A stretch of 64,000 bases of DNA from Mesorhizobium sp. NZP2077. Its GTDB lineage: Bacteria > Pseudomonadota > Alphaproteobacteria > Rhizobiales > Rhizobiaceae. How positions within the stretch are numbered: the first letter of the stretch is position 1; each line of letters starts with the position of its first letter. Below are positions 16,431-24,471 of the stretch, one piece after another. Location of the stretch: the NCBI RefSeq assembly GCF_013170805.1, contig NZ_CP051293.1:2424001-2488000 (forward strand). Reading direction: 5' to 3'. The notes under the pieces are model-generated. The model was not told where the DNA came from. It searched no databases and worked only from the letters and a program-made list of their open reading frames with translations. The translations under genes were made by a program, and so were the position numbers.

Positions 16431-18176
16431 CTACCGCGCTTGGCGGCCGACGATACGGTTGGCGGCCGAAGTCACCGCTTCCAGCGAGGCGGCAACGATG
16501 TTGGTGTTGATGCCGGCGCCGAACAGCTTGCCACCGGGATACTCCATTTCGACATAGGAAATGGCCGAGGCATTCGAGCCGCGCTGCATCGAGTGCTCGG
16601 AATAATCGAGCACCGACATTTCGACGCCGACATGGCGCGAGAGCGCATCGACGAAGCCGTCGATCGGGCCGGTGCCGGTGCCGGTAATGGTCACTTCCTT
16701 GCCGTTGTCGAGGATGACCGCCTCGACCACGCGCCGGCCCTTGACCACGGTATCGGGATAGGTGTGGTGGTCGAGGAATTTCAGGCGCGCGCCCGGCTGG
16801 TCGATGTAGGTCTCGAGAAAGCTATCGTGGATGCGCTTGGCCGGCACTTCCTTGCCCTCGGCATCGGTGATCGCCTGGATCGCCTGGCTGAACTCGATCT
16901 GCAGATTGCGCGGCAGGTTGAGGCCGTAGTCGGCCTGCAGCACATAGGCGATGCCGCCCTTGCCCGACTGCGAGTTGATGCGGATGATCGCCTCGTAGCT
17001 GCGGCCGACATCGGCCGGGTCGATCGGCAGATAGGGCACTTCCCACAGGCTGGTGTTGGCTTTCTTCAGCGCCTTCATACCCTTGTTGATGGCGTCCTGG
17101 TGCGAGCCGGAAAACGCCGTGTAGACGAGTTCGCCGACATAGGGGTGGCGCTCGGGGATCTTCAACTGGTTCGAATATTCATAGACGTCCTTCATCCGGT
17201 TGATGTCGGAGCAGTCGATGCCCGGATCGACGCCTTGCGTGTACATGTTGAGCGCCAGCGTGACGATGTCGACATTGCCGGTGCGCTCGCCATTGCCGAA
17301 CAGCGTGCCTTCGACGCGGTCCGCGCCGGCCATCAGGCCGAGTTCGGTGGTGGCGATGCCGGTGCCGCGGTCATTGTGCGGATGCAGCGAGATGATCAGG
17401 TTCTCGCGGTTGTCCAGGTTGCGGCACATCCACTCGATGCGGTCGGCATAGATGTTGGGCGTCGACATCTCGACCGTCGACGGCAGGTTGATGATCAGCT
17501 TGTTGTCTGATGTCGGCCTGACGATCTCGGTGACGGCGTTGCAGATCTCCAGCGCCACTTCGAGTTCTGTGCCGGTAAAGCTCTCCGGCGAATATTCGAA
17601 GCGGTAGCCACCGCCGGCCTTGGCCGCCATGTCGGTGATCATCTTGGCCGCGTCGGTGGCGATGCGCTTGATGCCGCCGACATCCTTTTCGAAGACGACG
17701 CGGCGCTGCAATTCGCTGGTCGAATTGTAGAAATGCACGATCGGGTTGGTGGCGCCATTCAGCGCCTCGAAGGTGCGGGCGATCAGTTCGGGCCGGCATT
17801 GCACCAAGACCTGCAGCGACACGTCGGCGGGGACGTTGCCTTCCTCGATGCACCAGCGGGCAAAGTCGAAATCGGTCTGCGAGGCCGAGGGGAAACCGAT
17901 CTCGATCTCCTTGAAGCCCATGTCGAGCAGCAGGCCGAACATGCGTGCCTTGCGCTCATGGCCCATCGGATCGATCAGCGCCTGGTTGCCGTCGCGCAGG
18001 TCGACCGAACACCAGATCGGCGCCTTGTCGATGACTTTCGACGGCCAGGTGCGGTCGGTGAGGCCAACGGTCGGATAGGGTTGATATTTGCGGGCTGCAT
18101 CGGGCATGCCCCGGACGGGCTCCACATCCTTGCCGGTGCCCCCGGCATCAGGGCGGATTTGTTCTCGTGTGTTCAT
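16431..18176 (-). CDS. leuA: 2-isopropylmalate synthase
   Basis: A 581-residue enzyme of the longer LeuA type. The TIM barrel has SVDLRDGNQALIDPM (catalytic R and D with metal-binding D), GFKEIEIGFPSASQTDFDF, and the metal histidines in SLHPHNDRGTG; GNGERTGN follows. The C-terminal allosteric domain (from about residue 450) has the leucine-binding-type ITGTGTGPIDGFVDAL. It condenses acetyl-CoA with 2-oxoisovalerate, the first step of leucine synthesis. The start at 18176 has GGGAGAA upstream; longer frames run into the leader region. A leader peptide with four consecutive Leu codons lies upstream, so attenuation by leucine supply is expected. Confidence 0.97.
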   Translation of the reverse strand: MNTREQIRPDAGGTGKDVEPVRGMPDAARKYQPYPTVGLTDRTWPSKVIDKAPIWCSVDLRDGNQALIDPMGHERKARMFGLLLDMGFKEIEIGFPSASQTDFDFARWCIEEGNVPADVSLQVLVQCRPELIARTFEALNGATNPIVHFYNSTSELQRRVVFEKDVGGIKRIATDAAKMITDMAAKAGGGYRFEYSPESFTGTELEVALEICNAVTEIVRPTSDNKLIINLPSTVEMSTPNIYADRIEWMCRNLDNRENLIISLHPHNDRGTGIATTELGLMAGADRVEGTLFGNGERTGNVDIVTLALNMYTQGVDPGIDCSDINRMKDVYEYSNQLKIPERHPYVGELVYTAFSGSHQDAINKGMKALKKANTSLWEVPYLPIDPADVGRSYEAIIRINSQSGKGGIAYVLQADYGLNLPRNLQIEFSQAIQAITDAEGKEVPAKRIHDSFLETYIDQPGARLKFLDHHTYPDTVVKGRRVVEAVILDNGKEVTITGTGTGPIDGFVDALSRHVGVEMSVLDYSEHSMQRGSNASAISYVEMEYPGGKLFGAGINTNIVAASLEAVTSAANRIVGRQAR

Positions 18177-18286
18177 CGTCTTGTTCTCCCGGCGGCCCTC
18201 GGATCCGTCCTGGACGGATTGCTGGCGAGTGGCGCCTTTACCAGATTTTCGTTCGCTTGATGTGACTGCCAATTTTGAGACTGGCC

Positions 18287-18345
18287 AAGGAGCATGCGCT
18301 TGCGCGGCGGTTCGACCGCCGGGCGCTCCTTCAGCGAACCCGGCG
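18287..18345 (-). promoter_or_regulatory. leuA attenuator hairpins
   Basis: Two mutually exclusive structures follow the leader peptide. One is a long stem with outer arms AAGGAGC (18287-18293) and GCTCCTT (18325-18331) enclosing CGGCGG/CCGCC; the other pairs CGCCGGG (18317-18323) with CCCGGCG (18339-18345) and would disrupt the first. This is the arrangement expected for ribosome-stalling attenuation. No strong T-run follows the first stem, so it may act on translation or with Rho rather than as a classical terminator. Confidence 0.5.
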
Positions 18346-18447
18346 ATCGCCGATAAGGCCGAGAAGAAGCAGGGTCGAGGCAAGGGCGCGCACGGTCTCG
18401 CCGGCAAAGCCGGTCTGACGGGAAGCGGTGGTGGCGCGCGTATTCAT
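18331..18447 (-). CDS. leuL: leuA leader peptide
   Basis: A 38-codon frame (MNTRATTASRQTGF...) containing ALASTLLLLGLIG, that is four consecutive Leu codons (18361-18372) and a fifth two codons later. It ends at the edge of a long hairpin about 155 bases before the leuA start. Ribosome stalling at the Leu codons when charged tRNA-Leu is scarce would shift pairing of the downstream stems. Leader-peptide attenuation of leuA is known in alphaproteobacteria; the call rests on the Leu run, the position and the hairpins. Confidence 0.75.
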   Translation of the reverse strand: MNTRATTASRQTGFAGETVRALASTLLLLGLIGDRRVR

Positions 18448-18603
18448 GCCGGTTCTCATACAGGAGCGGCTTGTTGGAGGCAAGCGGGGGCTGAATTTGT
18501 TGAACATTATCCCCGATGTGGATGCTCTTCCCCGCGCGCGACAAATGCGCGAGACTTGGGCGTCGGCGGGCTGCGGTGCGTCGCCGCCATGAGGGGGTTG
18601 TCC

Positions 18604-19770
18604 ATGAATTTCGTGTTCTTCTCGCCGCATTTTCCGACCAACGGCGCCGATTTCTGCGACCGGCTGAAGAAGGCCGGCGCCACCGTGCTCGGCATTGGCG
18701 ATGCGCCTTATGACGCGCTGGACGGCAGACTGAAGGCCGCACTTTCGGAATATTACCGCATCGCCGATATGGAGAATTACGATGCTGTGTTCAGGGCGAT
18801 AGGCCATTTCATCCACAAATGGGGCCGCATCGACCGCTTCGAATCGCTCAACGAACACTGGCTGGAGCTGGAAGCCAACATCCGCACCGACTTCAACATC
18901 TACGGCACCAAGCTCGATTTCGTGAAGAATTTGAAGCGCAAGAGCCGCATGCGCGCCTTCTTCCGCAAGAGCGGCGTCGAGACGATCGCGCAGCGCAAAT
19001 GCTCCGACCGCGCCGGCGCCATGACCTTCATCCGCCGCGTCGGCTATCCCGTCGTGGTGAAGCCGGATTCGGGCTCGGGCGCCTCGAACACCTTCAAGAT
19101 CTCCAACGCCAAGGAACTCGACCAGTTCTTCCGCGACAAGCCCGAGGACGTGACCTTCGTCATGGAGCAGTTCATCGAAGGCCTGGTGGTGACCTATGAC
19201 GGGCTGGTCAACCGTGACGGCGAGGTGGTGCTGGCGGCCAGCCATCGCTACGACCAGAGCGTCATGGATGTGGTCAACAAGGACCGCCACATGAGCTACA
19301 CCTGCTTTCCGCGGATCCGGCCTGTTGTCGAGGAGGCCGGCCGCAAGATCCTGAAGGCGTTCGACGTGCGCGAGCGCTTCTTCCATATCGAACTGTTCGA
19401 GACCAGGGACGACCGGATCATCGCGCTGGAGGTCAACATGCGACCGCCCGGCGCCTGGATGACCGACGCCATCAACTACACGTTCGACATCGATGTCTAT
19501 GCGGCCTGGGCCGACATGGTGGTCAAGGACGCCGCCGGCGGGCCCTATGAGGGCAAGTATTTCACCGCCTATGCAAGCCGCAAGCGGCACCTCCACTATT
19601 TGCACAGCCATGAGGACGTGCTAGCGGCGCACCGCGACAAGATCGTCCACCATCAGCCGATAGAAGAGGTTTTCAGCCGCGCCATGGGAAATTACGCCTA
19701 CCAGATGCGCTCGAAGGATCAGGCTGATCTGCGCGAGGCAGTCGCCTATATCCACGCGGAAAAGGCCTGA
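18604..19770 (+). CDS. ATP-grasp carboxylate-amine ligase-like protein
   Basis: A 388-residue ATP-grasp enzyme. The N-terminal pre-ATP-grasp domain (residues 1-110) starts MNFVFFSPHFPTNGADFC; the ATP-grasp core shows YPVVVKPDSGSGASNTF (nucleotide-binding loop), FVMEQFIEGLVVTYDGLV and the Mg-binding ALEVNMRPPGAWMTD. Family members join a carboxylate to an amine or thiol through an acyl-phosphate. Start at 18604 has GAGGGGG upstream. Four bases separate it from the downstream hydrolase, so they form an operon; the pairing recurs in rhizobia but I know of no assigned product. It is divergent from the leuA leader. Confidence 0.85.
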   Translation: MNFVFFSPHFPTNGADFCDRLKKAGATVLGIGDAPYDALDGRLKAALSEYYRIADMENYDAVFRAIGHFIHKWGRIDRFESLNEHWLELEANIRTDFNIYGTKLDFVKNLKRKSRMRAFFRKSGVETIAQRKCSDRAGAMTFIRRVGYPVVVKPDSGSGASNTFKISNAKELDQFFRDKPEDVTFVMEQFIEGLVVTYDGLVNRDGEVVLAASHRYDQSVMDVVNKDRHMSYTCFPRIRPVVEEAGRKILKAFDVRERFFHIELFETRDDRIIALEVNMRPPGAWMTDAINYTFDIDVYAAWADMVVKDAAGGPYEGKYFTAYASRKRHLHYLHSHEDVLAAHRDKIVHHQPIEEVFSRAMGNYAYQMRSKDQADLREAVAYIHAEKA

Positions 19771-19774
19771 CGCC

Positions 19775-20551
19775 ATGGACATCTCCTATCACAAGCATTT
19801 CTCGGGCAAGCTCGGCCGCGACATGGAATACAAGCGCTACGGCCATGCCGGGCGCCCGGTCGTGGTGTTCCCGACCTCGCAGGGGCGGTTCTACCAGTTC
19901 GAGGATTCCGGCGGGGTGGGTGCCCTTGCCGAATTCATCGACACCGGCCGCATCCAGCTGTTCACGGTCGACGGCATCGATTCGGAATCCTTCTTCAACA
20001 AGCATGTCGACGCCGCGCAGCGTATTGCACGGCACGAGGCCTATTTCCGCTATGTGCGCGAGGAGGCACTGCCGGAAGTCCTGTCCACGGCCTCAGCAGC
20101 CAATGGCGGGCGCAAGCTGAAGCCGCTGTTTTCAGGCTGTTCGATGGGCGGCTACCATTCCTCGAACTTCGTCTTCCGTTTTCCCGAACTCGCCAGTGGC
20201 GTCATCTCGCTGTCGGGCGTCTATTCGGCCCGCGATTTCTTCGGCAAGGCGCTGGACGGCGACATCTTCTACAACTCGCCGCTCGATTACCTGCCCGGCA
20301 TTGTCGATCCAAAACTGCTGGCCCGGCTGAAGATACTGAGGCTCATTTTCTGCTGCGGGCAGGGCGCCTGGGAAGAGCGCATGCTGGTCGAGACGCGCCG
20401 GCTGGAACAGATCCTGCGCGACAAGTCGATTCCGGCCTGGGTGGACTATTGGGGCGGCGACGTCAGCCATGACTGGCCATGGTGGCACAAGCAGCTGGTC
20501 TATTTCTTCGGCCGCTGGCTGGATGATGATCTGATGCACAGGCTCGACTAA
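19775..20551 (+). CDS. Alpha/beta hydrolase (esterase family) paired with ATP-grasp
   Basis: A 258-residue protein of the putative esterase group: RPVVVFPTSQGRFYQFEDSGG near the start, nucleophile elbow FSGCSMGGYHS, acid region around CGQGAWEERM and late His in GGDVSHDWPWWHKQL. It is translationally close to the ATP-grasp gene (four-base gap), so the two probably act on one pathway, for example forming and then trimming or transferring an amide or ester. Which molecule is made is unknown. Confidence 0.82.
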   Translation: MDISYHKHFSGKLGRDMEYKRYGHAGRPVVVFPTSQGRFYQFEDSGGVGALAEFIDTGRIQLFTVDGIDSESFFNKHVDAAQRIARHEAYFRYVREEALPEVLSTASAANGGRKLKPLFSGCSMGGYHSSNFVFRFPELASGVISLSGVYSARDFFGKALDGDIFYNSPLDYLPGIVDPKLLARLKILRLIFCCGQGAWEERMLVETRRLEQILRDKSIPAWVDYWGGDVSHDWPWWHKQLVYFFGRWLDDDLMHRLD

Positions 20552-20613
20552 GGTGCATTGATATTCAGGGGAGGCTGGCCTGCAAATGGCTGACACCTTG
20601 TCATCACCTGACG

Positions 20614-22143
20614 CTATCCTTCCTGGCACGCCGGCAGAGGGACAGCCTGTTCCGCCGCCGATCCGCGACGCAAGCCAAGGAAGACGACAAGGGCGGTGAC
20701 GAGGGTGATCGCCGCCAGCATGATCAGCAGCCTGTCGAACGCTGTCTCGTAGGCCAGGACCAAAGCCAGGGCGCTGGCCGTCGGCAGATGCCACGCCGTT
20801 TCACCGACATTGCCGGTCACCAGCAACTGCGCTGCTGCTGCGGCATCCCTGGAAGACGCGCCCTGGGCGGCGAGTTGTGCTGCGGTGAAGCCCGACAGGG
20901 TCGCCATGACGATGGCCACCGCCACACCCTCGCAGGCGACACGGGTGGTGTTGAATATGCCGACCGCCATGCCGGCGCGCTCCCGCGGCACGACGCTGAC
21001 GGCAAGCCCGTCCATCAGTCCCCAGGGCAGAGCGATGCCGACCCCGATCAGCACTAGCGGCGCCACCAGCGCGATGGCGACCGGTGGTGTCAGGCTCAGC
21101 CAGACGAGGCCGGCGGCGGCGATGAGCAGGCCGGCGCCGCAGATGGTGGCCGGTGCGACCCAGCGCGCCAGCTGGCCGGCAAGCAAGGGCAGGATCAGCA
21201 ACGGCCCTGACAGGCCGATCATCAATTGCCCAGCCTTGATTTCGCTCATCCCTTCGATGCCGATGAAACGGATCGGCAACAGCACGAGCAGGACGACGAA
21301 GCCATAGGCGGGTGCCGCCGCCAGGAACTGGACGCCGACGAAGCGGGGAAAGCGAAACAGCGTGAGATCGAGCATCGGCCGGCGCACATGCCGCTCGACG
21401 ATCACGAACGCGGCGAAGAACAGGGCGGCCGCAGCGAGCAGGGCGATGACGAGTGGATCGGCCCAACCGCTCTGTGGCGCCTGCAGGACACCATAGGTCA
21501 GCGAGGCCAGCGCTGTGGTGAAGGTGCCGGCGCCCGCCCAGTCGAGGCCGGTCGCGTCCGGGTCGCGCGATTCCTTGATGGTGCGCAGGCCCAGCACTGC
21601 CGAGGCGATCGCGAGTGCCGCGACCAGAACAAAGATCGACCGCCAGCCGAATACGGAGATGAGCAGGCCCGAGGCAATCGGGCCGAAGGCGAGACCGATG
21701 CCGAAACTGGTACCGAGGAAGGAGAAGGCGCGCAGCCGCAGCTGCCCTTCGAATTCCTGGGCAAGCGCCGAAGCGCCGCCGGCGAAGGCCAAGGCACTGC
21801 CAATCCCTTGCGCGGCCCTGAAGATGTCGAACCAGACGATGTCGGGCGCCAGCATGGCGCCGAGTGACGCCAGGACATAGAGGCAGAGGCCGGCAAGGAA
21901 GAGCCGCTTGCGGCCCAAATTGTCGGCGAGCGCTCCAGCCGCCATCAGGCTGGCGCCGAAGGTCAGCATGAAAGCGTTCGTCACCCAGTTGAGCGCAATC
22001 GGGCTGCCGCCGAGATCGCCCGCGATGCGGGAGAGTGCGACGGCCGGGCCGGTGAAGGTCAACGGCATGGTCATCGCAGCAAGGCATACCGACAACAGCA
22101 CGAGCCATCGCGCGGCCGAGCCGGTTGGGATCTTCGAGGTCAT
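20614..22143 (-). CDS. MFS drug:proton antiporter, DHA2 (14-TM) type
   Basis: A 509-residue transporter with about 14 membrane segments. Motif A-like GALADNLGRKRLFL follows TM2, and motif C-like GIGLAFGPIASGLL is in TM5, both typical of drug exporters. It is most like the QacA/EmrB-type DHA2 branch. The start at 22143 has AGGA six bases upstream; the frame beginning at 22176 is rejected. It is divergent from a LysR regulator, which very likely controls it in response to an exported aromatic or drug-like compound. Confidence 0.88.
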   Translation of the reverse strand: MTSKIPTGSAARWLVLLSVCLAAMTMPLTFTGPAVALSRIAGDLGGSPIALNWVTNAFMLTFGASLMAAGALADNLGRKRLFLAGLCLYVLASLGAMLAPDIVWFDIFRAAQGIGSALAFAGGASALAQEFEGQLRLRAFSFLGTSFGIGLAFGPIASGLLISVFGWRSIFVLVAALAIASAVLGLRTIKESRDPDATGLDWAGAGTFTTALASLTYGVLQAPQSGWADPLVIALLAAAALFFAAFVIVERHVRRPMLDLTLFRFPRFVGVQFLAAAPAYGFVVLLVLLPIRFIGIEGMSEIKAGQLMIGLSGPLLILPLLAGQLARWVAPATICGAGLLIAAAGLVWLSLTPPVAIALVAPLVLIGVGIALPWGLMDGLAVSVVPRERAGMAVGIFNTTRVACEGVAVAIVMATLSGFTAAQLAAQGASSRDAAAAAQLLVTGNVGETAWHLPTASALALVLAYETAFDRLLIMLAAITLVTALVVFLGLRRGSAAEQAVPLPACQEG

Positions 22144-22243
22144 GGATTTCCTATCTGAAGCAGCATCCGCCGGCATGCCGCGTGGCTCGTGGCGCCGGTC
22201 GCAACGACAAGATAGGTCGACGGCTTTTCAGGAAAAATGGTAT

Positions 22244-22259
22244 TATATCTCCTGATATA
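22244..22259. promoter_or_regulatory. Candidate LysR-type operator between MFS and LysR genes
   Basis: An inverted repeat TATATC-N4-GATATA sits in the AT-rich centre of the 147-base divergent intergenic region, and an imperfect extension (GGTAT...ATACC) surrounds it. LysR regulators bind T-N11-A palindromes between divergent genes. It is 32 bases from the regulator start, compatible with autoregulation. Confidence 0.35.
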
Positions 22260-22290
22260 CCGGACTGAAACGCTCGAATGGAAAAATGCA

Positions 22291-23199
22291 ATGGATCGTC
22301 TCAGTGGGCTCCTGGCCTTCGCCCGTACCGCCGAACTCGGCAGTTTCATCGCCGCCGGACGTGCGCTTGGCATTTCGGCTTCCGCTGTCGGCAAGAGCGT
22401 CGCCAGGCTCGAACAGGAGCTCGGCGTGCGGCTCCTGCAGCGCAGCACGCGGCGGATCGGCCTGACGGAAGAGGGCAGACTGTTCAACGAGCGGGTGCGG
22501 CGCATCCTCGACGATATCGACGATGCCGAGGCGATGCTGTCGCGGACACGGGAGACGCCGCACGGGCGGCTGCGCGTGTCGACACCGATCGTCACCTACC
22601 ATCTGCTTTTGCCGGTGCTGTCGGAGTTCATGGAGCGCTACCCCGAGATCGAGCTCGACATCGATTTCAACGACCGCATCGTCGATGTCATCGAGGAAGG
22701 CATCGACGTCGCCATTCGAAGCGGCCAACTGCCCGATTCACGATTGGTGTCGAGACCCGTTGCACCTTTTCGCATGCAGTTGTGCGCGGCGCCCTCCTAT
22801 CTCGACCGCCATGGCACACCCGGCGAGCCGGCGGATCTCATCAGGCATTTCGGCATCAACTTCCGCTTTCTCAACAGCGGCAGGCTGCTGGAGTGGCCGT
22901 TCATCACCGGAAGCGCTGAACCGCAGATCCGCTCGATGCTGACCTGCAACAACATGGAAGCCTTGAAGGGCGCCACGATGGCCGGCCTCGGTATCGCCTG
23001 CATGCCCGATTTCCTGGTCCGCGAAGCGCTGCGCGACGGCAAGCTGCGCATCGTGCTGGACGATCATATCGACGGCCGTGGCCAGTTCCGGATGCTGTGG
23101 CCATCCAATCGCCATCTGTCGCCGAAGGTGCGCGTCTTCGTTGATTTCCTTCCCGAACGGCTTGCAGCGGCGGCGAGCCAGCGGGGCACGGCCTTGTGA
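22291..23199 (+). CDS. LysR-family transcriptional regulator
   Basis: A 302-residue LTTR: N-terminal winged helix (FARTAELGSFIAAGRALGIS, then SAVGKSVARLEQELGVRLLQ and RSTRRIGLTEEG) and a C-terminal type 2 periplasmic-binding-like effector domain with PEIELDIDFNDRIVDVIEEG and DVAIRSGQLPDSRLVSRPV, the AaeR/CrgA-like pattern. The start at 22291 follows GGAAAAATGCA; the ATG at 22237 is not family-like. It is divergent from the DHA2 pump, which is the likely target. Confidence 0.92.
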   Translation: MDRLSGLLAFARTAELGSFIAAGRALGISASAVGKSVARLEQELGVRLLQRSTRRIGLTEEGRLFNERVRRILDDIDDAEAMLSRTRETPHGRLRVSTPIVTYHLLLPVLSEFMERYPEIELDIDFNDRIVDVIEEGIDVAIRSGQLPDSRLVSRPVAPFRMQLCAAPSYLDRHGTPGEPADLIRHFGINFRFLNSGRLLEWPFITGSAEPQIRSMLTCNNMEALKGATMAGLGIACMPDFLVREALRDGKLRIVLDDHIDGRGQFRMLWPSNRHLSPKVRVFVDFLPERLAAAASQRGTAL

Positions 23200-23263
23200 T
23201 TCCAGATGTGAAGCAAAAGCGGCACGACAGGGGACAGGGTCCTATGCGGGCCTCCGCAAAATA

Positions 23264-23278
23264 TGAATTTTTAAGTCA
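23264..23278. promoter_or_regulatory. Candidate RirA iron-responsive operator (IRO)
   Basis: TGA-N9-TCA (TGAATTTTTAAGTCA) matches the IRO motif bound by RirA in rhizobia, which represses iron-uptake genes when iron is plentiful. It is in an AT-rich patch 105 bases before the siderophore-interacting protein gene, a sensible target. Only six bases are fixed in the motif, so chance is not excluded. Confidence 0.5.
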
Positions 23279-23382
23279 AGTTTCTTATGGAAACCCCGGC
23301 GGTGCTGTGGCATGGCCGACGATGGCGACGAGGCCGGATCTGTCGGCGGCTTCATCTGAACCGCTATCGAAGGACTTCAGCC

Positions 23383-24448
23383 ATGCACCAGTTGAGCGTG
23401 CAGATCCCCATCAGCGACGAGGCAATCAGGTCGGCGATCGAGCTTCTGCGCGCCGAGCACGGAGAGTTCGAGATCGAAACCGGCGCTGCCGACCGATGGG
23501 AGCTTCGCTTGTATTACGGGTCGTTGAGCGCCACGCTCGAAGGCGACGCCATGCTGATCCGCGTTGCGGCTATAGACGAAACCTGCCTGTCCTACATGAA
23601 GATGATGGTCGCCGGCCGTGTCGCGCAGCATCTCGGCACGACCAGTGGATTGCGCTGGCAAGGCGACGGCAGCGATGCCGGCACGCCGGTCTTCTTCCGC
23701 GAGGTTACGGTGATGTCGTCGATGCGGATTTCGCCGCACATGCAGCGCCTGCGCTTCGCCGGCACGGACCTCGACCGCTTCACCCGTGGCGGCCTGCACA
23801 TGCGGCTGCTGTTGCCGCCGAGGGGTCGGCGGCCGGTCTGGCCCTCGACAGGTCCTGACGGCCTGCTGGTCTGGCCTGCGGGCGAGGACGCGCTCATCGT
23901 GCGGGTCTACACGATCCGGGCGATCGATGCGGCAAGCGGCTGGCTCGATGTCGATTTCGTGCTGCACCCCGGCCAGGGCACGCCGGCCGCCGCCTTTGCG
24001 CAGAACGCCCAGGCGGGAGAGGTGATCGGCATGATCGGGCCCGCCGGAGGCGCGGACTCTGCTTCTGGTTGGCGACGACACGGCGCTGCCCGCCATCGGC
24101 AGGATCCTCGAGCATATGCCGCGGTCAACGCGCGTCGAGGCGCTTATCGAGGTCGATGGTCCTGATGACCGGATCGCACTGCCGCAAGGCGACAACATCG
24201 ACATCACCTGGCTCTACCGGCATGGCCGCGAGGCTGGCACCGCCGGCCTGCTGCCAGCCGCCCTGCGAGAGCGGAGCCACTCAGCGCTTGCCGATGGCCT
24301 TTTCGTCTGGACCGGATGCGAATTCACCGACTTCCGCGAGATACGCAAGATCGTGCGCAAGGAATGGGGCTTGCCTCGCGACAGGCATCTGGTCACCGCC
24401 TATTGGCGCCGCGGCGCGCTGGGCGAGAACGGGGGCGGCGAGGAATAA
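23383..24448 (+). pseudogene. Siderophore-interacting protein (SIP/ViuB type) with DUF2218 domain, frameshifted
   Basis: Two overlapping frames together make one protein. Frame 1 (from 23383) gives an N-terminal DUF2218 domain (residues 1-95) and the FAD-binding barrel with RISPHMQRLRFAG, ALIVRVYTIRAID and LHPGQGTPAAAFAQ, ending in EVIGMIGPAGG. The NADPH-side domain continues in the next frame as LLLVGDDTALPAIGRILEHM, then EALIEVDG and FVWTGCEFTDFREIRKIVRK. The frame changes near 24050-24065 by one net base. An intact protein would reduce ferric siderophores to release iron. An IRO box lies upstream. Either the gene is recently broken or one base is wrong in the sequence. Confidence 0.83.
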
Positions 24449-24471
24449 GGCGCCGAAAGCGCTGAAGCAGA

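Noticed and set aside
16440..17510. Long plus-strand open frame opposite leuA
   Set aside because: It is a codon-bias shadow of leuA: no ribosome site, Asp/Arg/Val-rich composition without domains, and leuA is unmistakable on the other strand.
18448..19611. Long minus-strand frame opposite the ATP-grasp gene
   Set aside because: It is a shadow of the ATP-grasp gene; only its last 38 codons (18331-18447) are kept, as the leuA leader peptide.
20801..22108. Long minus-strand frame within the MFS gene in another frame
   Set aside because: Arg/Ala-rich out-of-frame reading of the MFS gene with no membrane pattern.
24050..24065. Programmed frameshift in the siderophore-interacting protein
   Set aside because: No slippery heptamer or stimulatory structure is seen and the family is normally made from one frame; mutation or error is simpler.
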